Shown: positions 22,225-34,344 of the stretch, piece by piece
Numbering within the stretch: the stretch's first letter is position 1
Layout of the letters: every line of letters begins with the position of its first letter
NCBI GenBank assembly: GCA_029224185.1
Contig: CM055211.1
Location: 3,779,525 to 3,843,524 of the forward strand
Length of the DNA: 64,000 nucleotides
Source of the DNA: Karalla daura
Lineage: Eukaryota > Chordata > Actinopteri > Chaetodontiformes > Leiognathidae
Direction: 5' to 3'
The notes under the pieces: generated by a model
Databases searched by the model: none
What the model saw: only the letters and a program-made list of their open reading frames with translations
What the model was told of the DNA's origin: nothing
Made by a program: the position numbers and the translations under genes

Positions 22225-24689
22225 CCCTGTCACATTTACAGCGAGTCAGGCCTCGCTTTCCCCTTTGAAGCTCCCCGCAGCTGCACTCAAATGCGTTCTC
22301 GGCTTATCGGGACCGCCTGGGTCCGTGCGTGACTAGTCCCACCTCCCGTTTGATTCTGTTATTTCTTTTGCGGCCTGGAGTAGGAGCGGACGGTGCTCCG
22401 TCCCCGCCCTCGACCCCCGGGCCTATCTGCCAGGTCTCGTTCCGGAACGGAGCGAGTGACGGCTGCGTACTGTCCCCCCCCCCCCCCACCTCGGCCCGGC
22501 CCACGCACCTCCTGGCCACACGAACTCCTTACTACTCAGCCCCCGCCTGATTGGCAGCCACTCCGGGTGACAGACAATTACATATCCCCGGCTCATGAAG
22601 CTAAAACGGCTCACTTTGGCCTCCATTTTTTTTGGTTTTTGGCAAGTCACACAGTCAAAGTATGTCTGCGCTGAGAGAGAGAGAGAGAGTTTGGAAGGAG
22701 TTGCTCGTTCTGGGCACCAGAATCTATCGCAGTCTCATGGGGGGGGGGGGTACTTTTTTTTCTTGGCTCGGCCCAACGGCGCCGCTCGATGCCGTTGCCA
22801 GGGTTTCTTTCTTGAACGCTGTCGCACTCAGGTTATTTTTACCAACGTGATGGAGAAATTGCGAGACCCGCCGCAGCACGAGAGCAAAAGGCACGCACTG
22901 TTTTGTCAAATGGGCGGCGAGGCGAACGCGAGAGGAAATCACACGCCGGCAATCTTTCCAAATCACGTCATCCCATTCGATCCGCTGCGCACCGTACGGG
23001 CCGTTCCGGCACCGGCCACACGAACGCTGCTCATTTTCACGTGCGCTCTGACTCCCCAGAGGGAGAGACAGAAAAAAAAAACAGTGACTCCATATTCATA
23101 TTCTATGATGTGATTTTTTTTCATCCTCGAACTACACCGTTTATGTTCCGGATCAAACATCGCGCGTCGAGATGACAATTCCTGTAGCCGTGATGAGAAA
23201 CGGCTCCAAGCAGAGTGATGATGGCAGCGGCAGCTGGGAGGATACGCAGCTGAGCTGGGTGTTGATTTCTAATTGCCTTTCTTTAAAAAGGTGATGATAT
23301 GAAAAAAAAACAAAACACTTTTTTGCTTTTTGGGGTTGGGGTGCAATTGCTTCCATTGGCAGAATTGTGCCAACTCCACAGAAATCCTGTCTTTTCTTTT
23401 TTTTTTGCATTTCACACCTAATTGGCGACACAGAAATGGGTGTTTGAGGTGTAATAAACAAACCCGACGCTGGCGAGATGGAATGCGACACGTGTTCAAT
23501 CATTTCCCCACCAATAAATAGACTTATTAGACTGGACGAAAGTCCGACCCCCCGCATCCCCGGACGTGTGGAACCAACAGCTAAAGGAATAGAAAATAAA
23601 TGGAATACATCAGCACATATAATGGACAAAATACATCTTCTCTTTCCCCCCTCATTATCTGACTCCAAATTTATAAATGAGGCATTGTTTGCAGCAGGTG
23701 TAGCAGCGATGCCCGTCGTCATTACGCCTACTGGGAAAAATAAAGAAAGGAATGAAAAACCCAGGGCCGAGAAAGAGCGGCCGACTGCTACAAAGCACAA
23801 GCCCGGGAGCTTGTGCGGCTCGCTCTGCCCTTTCATTTTCCCCCCGTGTTGGTTGGGAGTCCGTGCCGGCGAGATCCTTGAAAGATCTGAGAGAACCCCG
23901 AAAGGTGGGTGGCGAGCTGTTCATTAGGAGCAGCAGGTAGCAGAAAGTTTATTTACCGGCGGGCGAAAATCAAAAGTTGTGGAGGAGGGTGACCCACGGC
24001 GCTGCGGAGGGGGGCCGGGGCGCCCGGGCTTCTTGCAGCTGCTCGGAGGAACGTGGGAAGAAGAGAGGAAGAGAAGAAGTCCGACTAATTAAGGGGATAA
24101 ATTAAGATCGGGACTAAAGCATGCATGTACACATTCAGGACACTACTTGAGCTGTGGCTTAAAGTCCTGGAGAAATGGGAATAATATAGAAACACGACAG
24201 TACAAGTAGTAAAACGGCTTGCAAGTTTAAGAACTGGATGAATAGTGGAATAGGAGGAATTGGAAGACCACTTGTTTGCTAAAACTTTGCTCAGACTTCA
24301 GTGAGAGCGGCCAAACTGTATTTTGCAAACTTGTTTTTTGCCTTTCTACAGGATCACAGCCCTGCGGTAAGCATCTGTTCGGGTACATCGGAGGCCCATT
24401 ATCCATGCGTGTGCCATGATGAACGCCAGCGGGTCCTGTTCTCCAGCCGTGGCTAATCAGCCAACGCGAAGCCGTCTTGATGTTCACGTACACTTCGCGC
24501 CCCTATAATGAGACCTCTGTTGGGGCTGTTGAAACTCTCTCGATTCAAGCCAAAAAATAGCACTCTCTGTGCTCCGAAACGGTGGTTGATGTGTGACTCT
24601 GGGCCTGTAGGCGACCGCTTGTATCTGAGGACATTCAGGGTGCCTGCACGGCTAAACCTTTGCTTCATCTGCATTTACAGCAGGCAGGC
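22225..24689. other. Noncoding sequence, long but unconvincing open frames
   Basis: No gene is supported. The longest non-repeat open frame of the window (minus strand 23153-23836, 227 codons) lies here, together with plus-strand frames at 22595-23113 and 23478-23927. None has a recognisable domain, and the minus frame includes an A-run-derived Lys stretch. CpG-rich sequence lies at 22300-22560, C14 at 22474-22487 and G11 at 22740-22750. 23440-23740 is AT-rich unique sequence. Confidence 0.5.
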
Positions 24690-24990
24690 AATGCCAATGC
24701 ACACATTACACACTGTAGATTTGAAAGGGTCAAAGTCGAGAAAGTTCTAGCATAGAACTAAAGAAACCAGATAATATTCACATTTGATTGTTCTATTAGT
24801 AGATTACTGGACTAATAGTTGCTGGTCTAGAAATGACCCAGCTATATATGTAATTAAACTATGAGGTCACTGTTATGAGAATAAAAGGGGTTATTGTGGG
24901 TATTAAGCTATCACTAAATCTTATACTTGGCCAAAATACTGTTTAAAAATAGCAGAAGGATGAAAAATGCCAGAGAACATGACATGGATG
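24690..24990 (+). mobile_element. Degraded fish interspersed repeat
   Basis: 24764-24785 matches the phrase 'gaaaccag-aatattcacattt', and 24800-24835 (AGATTACTGGACTAATAGTTG, then CTGGTCTAGAAATGACC) matches the 'agatta-ctcgactaatcg-ttgctggtctataaaatg' phrase of a very common dispersed repeat in percomorph genomes. A GAAAAATGCC phrase follows at 24962. The ACACACTGTAGATTTGAAAGG segment at 24708-24728 resembles the end of the other family seen at 19.4 kb. The copy is old and partial, with no coding capacity. Confidence 0.55.
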
Positions 24991-26439
24991 CAGTTACCTG
25001 CCACTTCTCAGCCTTTGCAAGGTTTGTCATCTTATCCTAGAGCTGTCCAAAGGATATATGATGCCACGCTGGCATCTCACCCAAAGGCAGAGCCAGGCTA
25101 AGACCCTGCTGCAGGGAGAGCGGGGCCGGGACTTTTTCTTTTCTTTTTTTTTTCTTTTTTTTCATTCCAGTTTGAGGCCAATTGTTTTATCCCCGGACGC
25201 CGACAAAACCTGCTGTTTCAGGGGGCACTCAGGCGATTTAAAGGTCGGTTTATTCGTCACAAGGAGTATCACTCAGCCTGTAAAACGGGCTGTAGAACAG
25301 ATTCGGGTCTCTCTGGAGGGGAAAGGAGAGGAGGAAAAAGACATGATGATGTCATTAGGTTGTCCCGGGTTGGGACGGGAGGCTTAAGATTCTGAACAAA
25401 AAGCCTGGGTTACAAACCGAGGGCACCGGGTATGTAAGACGAGGCCATTTATCAGGCAGGGGAGGGGGGTGGGGGGGGTCAAGTGAAACAGCCAGTACCT
25501 CTCTGAGTAACGCCGGATCTGTTCTTCGCAGCTTGACCTACATTACGGACTAACAACCAGCAGCCCCCGTTCCTCCGCTGCCTCATTCTCACATCTCGAA
25601 AAAGTCCCTCCGCATCACACGGCCGATGCTAAACCGCCCGAGCAGGCCCTGTAATTAATCGCAGCGAGTCCGCGTCCAGATTTAGCCCTCGCACCGCCGC
25701 GACTTCAGCAGCGGCGAAGCATTTTGGGCCGGACGTGGACGGCCCGGCGCCACGATCTCCGAAGGGCTGCATTTTTCAGAGCGCTCTCCGGGTCTATTTT
25801 GAGGCGCCTCCGGTGTTCTGGTTGCGCGCGGCAGAACTCACGGCGAGGCCCCAGGATAATACTGTGTCTGTGAATTCATCATTTAAAGGTCACTGTCAAC
25901 AGGGCAATCTCTGCAGTACTTGTTATAATCCTTTAAGGGGGGTAAAGGGCATAGATTAATGCCTCGCCGTGTCTCTAACTGACATTTGTTTATATTTGTG
26001 GTCCTGATGCCTTATGATGATCACCGTCTGGAGCTTGTAGTTGGCCCCGCCCGCTTTATTTACTGCTACATCACCAGCCAGTGTGCGTGCATTCACTTTG
26101 GCAAACAGCTCTGGCTCTAAATCTCCCCTCCGCTTTTTTTTTTTTGCCTGCATACGTGCCCCTATAGTTCATGAATAACTCTCGCTTTAAGATACCGAGA
26201 GTGGATTTGGGCGGGCGGGCAGAGAGAGAGAGAGAGGTAGGGAGAGAGAGGTAGGGAGAGAGAGAGGGAGGGATGGAGGGTAGGGGGCATAAATCTGCGG
26301 CCGACACCCTCAGTGAAAGTCATTAGTCAGCCGTCACCGACCCTGGCCCTCTGCCATGTCACCAACGCCACCTCGCATTCCCATGCTCCCTCTCTCTCTC
26401 TCTCTCTCTCCCTCCGCCTCCTCTAGGAAGGGCTAGCTC
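24991..26439. other. Noncoding sequence
   Basis: No gene is seen. T-rich run at 25135-25164, GC-rich unique sequence at 25540-25850, GA-rich array at 26220-26280 and a CT run at 26389-26415. Confidence 0.65.
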
Positions 26440-26735
26440 GCTCGCCCGCAGCCTCATTCCTCTAATGGAGCCAATGAAATCAAGACCGGGGTATTCATGT
26501 CGGTGCCGCTTTCAGACTCGAGCACACATGCAAAGTGTACATAACCCTGGTACCGTGTTTACATAAATGGAGGTTGGGCAGAATTTATATTTAGCAGAAA
26601 GGAAGCGTTCTCGGTTACGGCTAAGCATGGTGGAGTCAGGAAAATCACGGTTAATAAACCATTAATTAAGTTATTTTATGCTATACATGACAGATCATTA
26701 AAAAGCCTTCTCTCTCCAAATTGCATCATTAAGTA
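26440..26735. promoter_or_regulatory. Candidate conserved noncoding element
   Basis: Repeat-free AT-leaning block with a forkhead-like GTTTACATAAAT near 26558, CATTAATTAAGTTATTTTA near 26660 and AAATTGCATCATTAAG near 26718. It ends at a TTA-type low-complexity run. No open frame crosses it. Enhancer role inferred. Confidence 0.35.
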
Positions 26736-27325
26736 TTATTATGATTATTATGATTACTATGATGATGGTGATTACTATTATTATTATTATTGTTGCTATT
26801 AATATCTCTTATCCTAGGAGTTGTTACCTTCACCACACACAGATATGGGGAAAAAAAAAGAGGAAGGAACCAGCATCCGAGGTGAGAGGGGGAAACATGT
26901 TTACCAAAGCGCAGGCCGATTCATTGTGACAGGGCGGCGAGGAGGAGGTAACGGCGTGTGCCGCAGCAAAGTTCAGAAGATTTAAAAAGGTCCCTTTGTA
27001 CCCTCCTCCGCGTGTGATTGATGTCGGCCAGGCCCTGGGAAAGCAGGGGGGCTCCTCCATTGCCGTTTTGGGAGGAAAGAGGAGGGTGGAGTGGAGGGGA
27101 GAGGGAGGGGAGGAGGGGGGGGGGGGTGATCAAGGCTGCTTTCCCGATTCACTTTCTGGTGATATTGAGAAAGATGCACGTGCTCTCCAAGGAGCTGGCA
27201 ATTTCAATTTTGCTGGGGGACGGACGCACGGCCTACACTGTACACACAACATAAATAAATAGATAAATAAAACACAGTTCCAGAGGACACGCTGGAAGCA
27301 ACGCTGGGTGTCATCTAATCCTACA

Positions 27326-27328
<3 letters not shown>
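26736..27328. other. Noncoding sequence with ATT/ATG run and G-rich run
   Basis: An imperfect ATT/ATG trinucleotide run (26736-26806) is followed by unique sequence and a GGA/G-rich run at 27069-27127. No gene is seen. Confidence 0.65.
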
Positions 27329-27386
<58 letters not shown>

Positions 27387-27397
27387 TGTGTGTGTGG
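27329..27397 (+). repeat. TG microsatellite
   Basis: About 34 TG units with one A interruption near 27380. Confidence 0.95.
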
Positions 27398-28946
27398 AGC
27401 TGGAGATTGCGGAGGTCAGACTCTGACTATGAATCGATCGGACGGATCAATTCAGAACGCATTTTCATTTTCGCAGAATCGCGCCTCGCATTGTCTTGTC
27501 CGGTGGCCTTCTTCTTCTCTCTCTCTCTCTCTCTCTGTTTTTTTTTCATGAGGTGAAATTTAATCATCACGTCTGGGGCCTTATCAGCGGCGGGCGAGCG
27601 AGAAAATTAACTGCTTGGAAAATGTGGGCGGACGGGGCGGCCCGCGTGCTATAATCCCTCCACGCCGTCGCACTTGTTGATCCGGGGTACAGTGTGCGGC
27701 CTCTCGACTATTCCTATGTTTGTCGTATACTGATGACCCGTGCTGTCATTTGTGCTTACTCGGGCCTGTGCGCAGGCAGGTCGCCTCGGCCAAGAGCGGG
27801 AGCTCGAGATTTATGACGCCCTGGGAAGTTTGGATCTGTGTTCGGAAGGTTTTCGCTAAACGGCTGAGCCTTCAGACGCTGGGATGTAATTGGCCTCCCT
27901 GTAGCATAATTCATCTTCCCGCCGCTGCTTTGGCTCGCTGCGAGCGATGCGTCGATGCGTTTCCGGGGGGTGCGGCGCGTTTGAAGCGGAGCTGCCTCGG
28001 ATGCTGTTTGCTAGCTCGGTCCAGCGGGTCCCAGCGGGGGTCAGAGATACCTAAAGGTCACGCAGCGAATCCCAAGGCTTCCCTGATGATTTATGGGAAC
28101 GGGAGAGGAGAGGGAGGAAAGAAATGTGCTGCAAGGAGCACAAACTTTGGAACATCCTATGGCCTCTATATTCCTCCTTGGTAAATTCAACAGGGGAGGT
28201 TGCAAAAAAGACGCTAAATTCAACCAATAGAAATGGAAAAGCCGAAGTCAGCTGTGATACAAATGTCCATTAACCTGCCTGCGAGTCCCAAGGCGGCTGT
28301 TGAAACTTCAAAAAGCACGGAGCACACGGAGCCAGCGATGGGATCAGCCGGAGCTTTCTGATCCCGGTCCGTTGGTATTCCGGGCCACGGCGATGCGAGC
28401 GCAAACATCGGCGGCTCCACAGAGGGAGCAGACATCAAAGCCGGGCCGACTCCACGCCGCTCCGCCGGGATGCGTGACATTCCTCGCGACAATTCACCCC
28501 TCCACGCCGAGCCGAGAAACCGGATGGAAAAGCAAAAAAAAAAAAAAAAAAAGCAAAAAAACGAAAAGGTCAATGGTGGCATCCGTATTTTCAGAAGTGC
28601 AATGCGAGGGACGAGTGTGAACACATACATATAAATACATACACAAATATATGTATGCGTGTGACAAGTGTGGAGGAGTATCGAGTTAACGGCTCAGGAG
28701 ACCAGAGGCAGGTGAGACGAAAGGCAAGTTGAAGCACGGAAACGACTACAAAAGAGCAAGAGGGGGGAAAAAAAAGGAAGGAAGGAGAAAAATGAGAGAG
28801 AGATATCCCTCCAATCCTTCCTCGTTCTCGCTCCAGTCCTTTAATCCCCCTCACGGCCGGCTAAACAATCGCCACTCAAGGCGACACCGAGCAGCTCAAG
28901 TGCCAGCGTAAGGACACGCATACTGTATGCAGCCGAAGCCGGTCCA
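27398..28946. other. Noncoding sequence
   Basis: No gene is supported. CT run at 27516-27537 and A19 at 28534-28552. A plus-strand frame of 154 codons (27720-28184) has no domain and no splice context. 28616-28660 is a TA/CA-rich imperfect palindrome. Confidence 0.55.
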
Positions 28947-29097
28947 CCTCTCCTCTCCTCTCCTCTCCCCTCCTCTCCTCTCCTCTCCTCTCCTCTCCTC
29001 TCCTCTCCTCTCCTCTCCTCTCCTCTCCTCTCCTCTCCTCTCCTCTCCTCTCCTCTCCTCTCCTCTCCTCTCCTCTCCTCTCTCTCCTCTCCTCTCT
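28947..29097 (+). repeat. TCTCC pentanucleotide array, about 30 units
   Basis: 150 bp of CTCCT/TCTCC repeat with a few length variants near each end. One strand is entirely pyrimidine. The minus strand reads as repeating Glu-Glu-Arg-Arg-Gly, which explains several long artefactual frames. Confidence 0.96.
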
Positions 29098-30311
29098 TGT
29101 TTCTCGAAAAGAATGGTTGTCTCTGCTGGGAACAAAAAAAAAATCAGGTTTTGGCAAACAAAAACGCAGTCCTTCGTGGCGGGAATAGCGAGGCCTCGGT
29201 CTAATTCTCCGAAGGAGAGAACATCGAGTTCTTCCGCCCGGCCCGATCGAAATGTCAGAGTCTCTGACTGTGGTGCCGTTGAATTAAAAGCATTTGAATA
29301 ATGGAAAACGGGGAAAAAAGTGCAAAACAACTGCTTCCCAAGCTAAACCAGTTAACTGAGCAATACAATAAATGATATAATGTATTCATTTACTTGTGAC
29401 GGATTCAACATAAACGATCCTTTTTCTTTTCACTCTACAATTTCCTATCCTATTACAGACTGTCTAAACAGTAAATAAAGCACTTATCTTGTGTCTTTAT
29501 TATCACTGTGCAAGACCAGAAGTCAAAAGAAAAGTTGCAGGTGCGTTACCATGGACACACCTGCTTGAATTCAGATCGTTGAATCCCTTCCACGATGAAA
29601 ACCGAGAGCGCTCGCTCCTCTTTTGTTTGCTGTGTCATAAATCTGTCCTCCAACCTGTAGCCGGCGCCTCTTAGAGGAGCGATTATTATCCGAGCGATGA
29701 ACAAACACAGGACTGTGTCGTCTTTTGATGCCCCCCCCACCCCATCTCGACCAACGCGGCCGGGAACACCTCTGCTTTGAAGCTATTGATTCGCCGGTGG
29801 CCTCGGGAGGCCCGGGGTCTGTTCCCCGGCCACTGCCAAGACACATCTGACACAGTTCTGAGGGTTGGGGGGAGGTGGAGGAGGGCCAGGAGTGCCTCCC
29901 TTTGATCCGACAAACATCAAGGTATGGGCGCGTTTGCTTCAGTGAGAGCCGCATGTCATCGCGAGTGAGCGTCACAGCACGAGATGCAAAGGAACCTGGC
30001 CAGAGTCGGGGATTCCTCCACAAGTCAGAAACGATCTAATGCACAAAATCCTGATCTATTGTCTGAGTCAGAGGGGAAAGTGATGTTTCTGCCATGGGGG
30101 GGGGGATTCACTGAGTGCTCCTCTGTCACTTCTCTCATAAATAACTCACGGGGACAAAGTTGAAGCAGTCGGGGGACGCAGCCTGTGTTGTGCTGGTGCG
30201 TAACAGCGCAGACTGAATGGAGCTGTTGTCTCGGGCCCAGCAGACATTAGCGCTGGATTTACTGCCTTGCTCAAGTGCATTCCTGCAGGGTGGGGGGTTA
30301 GATGGGTGGGT
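29098..30311. other. Noncoding sequence
   Basis: No gene is seen. 29290-29520 is AT-rich unique sequence. GC-rich unique sequence at 29740-29960 holds a 150-codon minus-strand frame without recognisable features. Confidence 0.6.
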
Positions 30312-30336
30312 GGGGGGGGGGGGGGGGGGGGGGGGG
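30312..30336 (+). repeat. Poly-G tract (25 G)
   Basis: Uninterrupted G run preceded by GGGT units. Shorter G-rich runs follow at 30517-30529 and 30615-30678. Confidence 0.95.
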
Positions 30337-33221
30337 TTGTTTTTCCGCAATCTCCCCTCGTCTGCATTGCCAGATCCCACTAACTCTCTCAAATGCTTTT
30401 TAGTGCCAGCCCAGTGCTTTAATTTGACTGAATCGGAGGCTGATAGATAGAAGAGGGGGCTGGCTGAGCAGTTTAATGACCTCTACATTAAGAGTGCAGT
30501 TAGAGCGAGTGGTGGTGGGGGGGGGGGGCATTCATTTAAATATCCCGGGCCATCAATTCGTTAACTCGCTCTCTCATATTTAGACACATCATTTGTGTAC
30601 CAGGCGAGCAAAATAGGGGGCAGGGAGGGGGGAGGTGGGGGTGGAAGGTGGAAGAGGAAACGGGGGAGGGGGGGGGGGTAGAGGAAACTCACAGCTGATG
30701 GATGGGGGAGTGCTGCCTCGGTGAGGGTGCGAAACATTCGGAGACCTGTGGCTGCGTGATTGAACTGCGAGCGGGGAATGGATTTCAGTGGCGCTATAAT
30801 GGGACAGGGTGGGAGTCCAAATGGATGCCGGCCGAGGGGTAATCATAGCACATGCAGAAAGAGCAAAGCTTGGGAAACATGAAAACGGCCATATAATGAC
30901 AGCAAATCTCCTGCTTTAACAATCCCATCTCCTGGAAGAAACTCTTAAAAGCGGCCATTTTTTGTGTGTGTGTGTGTGTGAGCTCCCTTGATGCTCCCCT
31001 TGCGGCAGGCGCTCTGTGGAAACGCGGTGAGACCTATGGCGCGGCCAATTACGCGGGCCCCTCGCTGACAGCCGGAGCGTGACCACATCAGAAAAAGCAG
31101 ATTGTCGCGCGGGAGCGTATGGAGCGGGGCGGCGTCCGCCGCGGAGAGGGAGGAAGAGGAGGGCCGGGAAAAGAAGGGGATTTGCGCTTCGTGTCGAGAC
31201 AGTCATTCAAATCTAAGCAGGTTAGCGACAAATAAACAAAGCCCGCGCTGCGGATTTGCTCACGGTGACCTCTCCCAGGGTTCAATCGCTTCTCTTTAAA
31301 TATATATATGTATATTCTTTTTCGTCCGGAGATGTTTTCGCTACAGCAGAAGCTGTCACACTGTATATTAACAAATCCCCGCCGCAGTTTGGAGAGATTT
31401 ATACCTCGGGATTTGTGCATTCGGAGAGCGGACCTGCTCCACCTGCGCCCGGGAGACTGATTTAAAAGATGAGCAGTCCGCGGCGACGACTTATCTCTGG
31501 AATGATCTCTCACCTGCCTGCAAATTAGGACAAATTCGCGAGGCTTTCCATGCACAGAACTGTTTACTCGCCGGGTAGAGAGGAGCAGAGGGAGGGGGGG
31601 GGGAAACAGTTTCAATCTTTCTGATCCCGTCCATCAGGATTTCCAGGTCCCGATGCCTCACTGTTCTCACGCACACTCGCAGACGTCTTCTATTTCCAGT
31701 CCCGGGGTTTGTCACACACTGCCGTGATTACCTGCTTATCTGCTTCTGTGTGTTTCAGCTTGTTAACCTCAACCCCCCCCCCTCGCTGTTTTTTTTCTTT
31801 TATGCGTGTGTATTATTTGCGCCTCGCGGCTTTCCAAACAGTCGCCTAATTGCAGACCGCTGTTTGGACTTCCTGGCAGCCGGTTTCAACAACGCGCTGA
31901 CACCTCCCCTCCCCTGCGTGGAGCACGTCGGAGGCGAAAAATAAGACTTCAGGAGCCGGTTGAGACAGAAATGAGGAGCTGGCGCTCCACTCCCGGGCAC
32001 ACCTTGTTAATTCTAACAGCGGCGGGCCCGGGCTGTGTCAGACATGCGGTGTAATACCATATATTTGCTGGGGAGAGGTACACAGGCAGGGAGAGAGGGA
32101 ACAAATCCCCAGATAACACTCCCATCAACACACCGGGCCTGCAGATGAGATCTGCGGCGGCAGAGAGGCTAATTACTCGGACGACCATTCACAGTCGGGG
32201 GAGATTTCGACCGCAGGTTTTCCGAAACTTTGACTAATTAACGTCAGTTGAACGAGGGCGGCCGTATTTTCTTCTTTCCTTTTCTTTTTTTTTTTTTTGA
32301 AAGGTAATTATATCGTTTTTACGATTCGCTGGCCGCTCCGTCACCGCCGAGTGCAAATTAGCTCCCGTCCGCCTAATTGCGCCTGGGCGAGAAGCGGGCC
32401 GAGATGAGAGGGACGGCCGGAGCCGCGGCCCGTGAAGAGTCGCCTACTGTACGGGGCTGAAAAAAGAAGAAGAAGAAGAAGTGTGTCGGGGCAACGAGCG
32501 GCCTTTGACAGTTCCCGGGCCTTTCATCACGGAGCCACTCAGACGTCTGATCCGAGTGGATCACACAGATTTGGCCGGGATAACGTCAGCACGCTTTGAT
32601 GATATTAAAGGGCGAGTGGCGTGAAGAGGAGGGGGGGTTATCTTTGGCCCTCGTCTCCGGTTAAGAGGGAGAGTCAAACGTCACAGAGGAGCCGAGAGAG
32701 AGGTACCCCTGGGAGGGGGGACACAGGCCGCTAGGAGCCAGCTCTATGGGCTGTAAAATGTCTGAGGAAAGTCGAGACAAGAGTTCCTCAGAGTTCACAC
32801 CTCAAATACATTAACTTTAATGTCGGAGAAGACTACAGATAAAGAATGAGGGCCTGGACGGACTCCGAAATCAGAAATCTGTTTTCTCCAAGTGGCTAGA
32901 GCGAGAACAAAGTTCCTCCCGGCTCCGGCCGTATCATACATCACACGGCCACTTCGGATTTCTGACTAATCCCACAGCAGTTCTTGGACACTACTACTAC
33001 TACTACAGAAAAAAAGTTTCTGTGTCCATATTGAGCTCCAAGGGCTAGATGGATGGACAGATAGACTTAGATATATGTCACGTAAATTACAGATACATGA
33101 CATAGTTAGAGATAGTATAGATATAGTATAGATTCTATACGTGAGATAGTATAGAACATAACAGAATAAACACATAGGCATGATACAAAGTAATAAGGGA
33201 AAAATATAATGAATATAAATA
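30337..33221. other. Noncoding sequence with small AT-rich blocks
   Basis: No gene is seen. GT array at 30964-30980. Small homeodomain-motif-rich stretches lie at 30535-30600 and 32220-32380 (GACTAATTAACG, GGTAATTATATCG, GTGCAAATTAG). T-run at 32285-32299. Low-complexity GATA/TATA-type sequence lies at 33055-33150. A 175-codon minus frame at 31088-31615 shows nothing recognisable. Confidence 0.55.
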
Positions 33222-33237
33222 AGGTCAATTTAGGTCA
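33222..33237 (+). promoter_or_regulatory. Perfect DR4 nuclear-receptor motif
   Basis: Two identical AGGTCA half sites (33222-33227 and 33232-33237) are separated by ATTT. Direct repeats with four-base spacing are the classic element for thyroid hormone receptor or LXR paired with RXR. The first half site is preceded by TA, which thyroid receptors favour. Binding is inferred from motif only. Confidence 0.45.
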
Positions 33238-33959
33238 GGGAGTTGCATATGTATTAAGTGCATGACACGCATCCAAAAACATTCATGTTTTTGCAAGTGT
33301 GCACATATACATATACACTACTTTATGTCTGCATGATTCCACATCACCTTATCTGCATTTGAGCACACATTCATGGATCTAATCCATATTCTTACTCATC
33401 CCCCTTTATTTTAAGGATCACCTCTAAAACCATGTAATTGATGCAGGTCCCCATAAAGCCCACAGTGTTTGCAGCCCCTCAGTTCACTGAACTCCCATCA
33501 GCCCCCGGTGTCAGAGCACCCATTACTGCCCGGGCCTCAGCGGTGACTCCCGAGGAAGCTTTTCACACTTTTTTTTTTGTTCTACCTCTTTTCATTTATC
33601 GAGTCTCGCTCCCTGCCAGGGCTCCCATATCAGAAGATTGAAGGTCTTTGTGCATCTCTGACAGCTTCTGTCACTGGCTCGCATCGCACCCCCCCCCCCC
33701 CCACCCCACCCTCCCACCTTTTTCTTTTCCCCTTTCTGAGGAGGGGTAATGGAAACTCTGGAAACTTAATGTTACAGCTGAGTGAGCTTTTTCCAAGGGG
33801 GAAGTTAAAGCGCATTCAGAGTGAGGGGAGGAAGAGGAAAAAAAAGAAAAAGAAAAAGACTTGGAGTTGAATATAAATATCCCCTGGAAAAAGGCACTTC
33901 TTTCTTGCTTGTACATATGTTTCCTGCGCCGGGGAGTTCCTGTGTTGTCTCGTCCGCTC
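33238..33959. other. Noncoding sequence
   Basis: AT-rich unique sequence, then C14 at 33689-33702 and an A-rich run at 33838-33859. No gene is seen. Confidence 0.6.
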
Positions 33960-34216
33960 AAACTAAAGCGCAAACCCCAGCGGGAAAAGCTTAATTACCA
34001 TTTGATGAGTTTGAGAACAAAAGCCGCCGCGTTACAAGTTGAAAATTGGTTATCGGCTCCTGGTGCTATTGCTTTAATTTGGTCTTGGCTGTGTTCAATG
34101 TTTCAGTCCAAATTGCTCTGTCACTAGAGGTTATGGGGGGCGGGGGAAATGGAAGACCTCTGTCGGGATGGGAGGTCTCTAATTATCTTATCCCTTTGTT
34201 GTTTTTTTTCTCCCAG
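33960..34216. promoter_or_regulatory. Candidate conserved noncoding element
   Basis: Unique block with AGCTTAATTACCATTTG near 33988, GCTTTAATTTGG near 34071 and ACAAT-type SOX cores. The downstream end is a polypyrimidine-AG at 34201-34216 that also serves the exon candidate below. Enhancer role inferred from composition. Confidence 0.35.
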
Positions 34217-34344
34217 TGCTGAAATTCTACGAGTGGAGGCGTCTTGACAGGGGAATGGGGAATATTTATCAACTCGATTACAAAACGAGGATTGTATTTG
34301 TTCTTCCAGCGCAAAACCTGTTTGTCTTCCGCATCTATCGAGAG
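34217..34344 (+). other. Candidate exon, unverified
   Basis: A strong acceptor (eight T, then CTCCCAG, at 34202-34216) precedes, and a good donor AGAG|GTAAAT follows at 34341-34350. The frame beginning within the acceptor GTG is open throughout and continues to 34398. The encoded peptide (starts KFYEWRRLDRG, contains RIVFVLPAQNLFVFRIY) has no domain I know. The length of 128 bp is not a multiple of three. It could be an exon of a long noncoding RNA or chance splice signals in a conserved element. Confidence 0.2.

Noticed and set aside
28876..29330. Glu/Arg-rich minus-strand frames over 28.9-29.3 kb
   Set aside because: A five-base repeat read in a fixed cycle yields an endless EERRG pattern. 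It is not a protein gene.
31270..31300. GGTTCAATC resembling a tRNA B box
   Set aside because: No A box at the right distance and no cloverleaf can be drawn.
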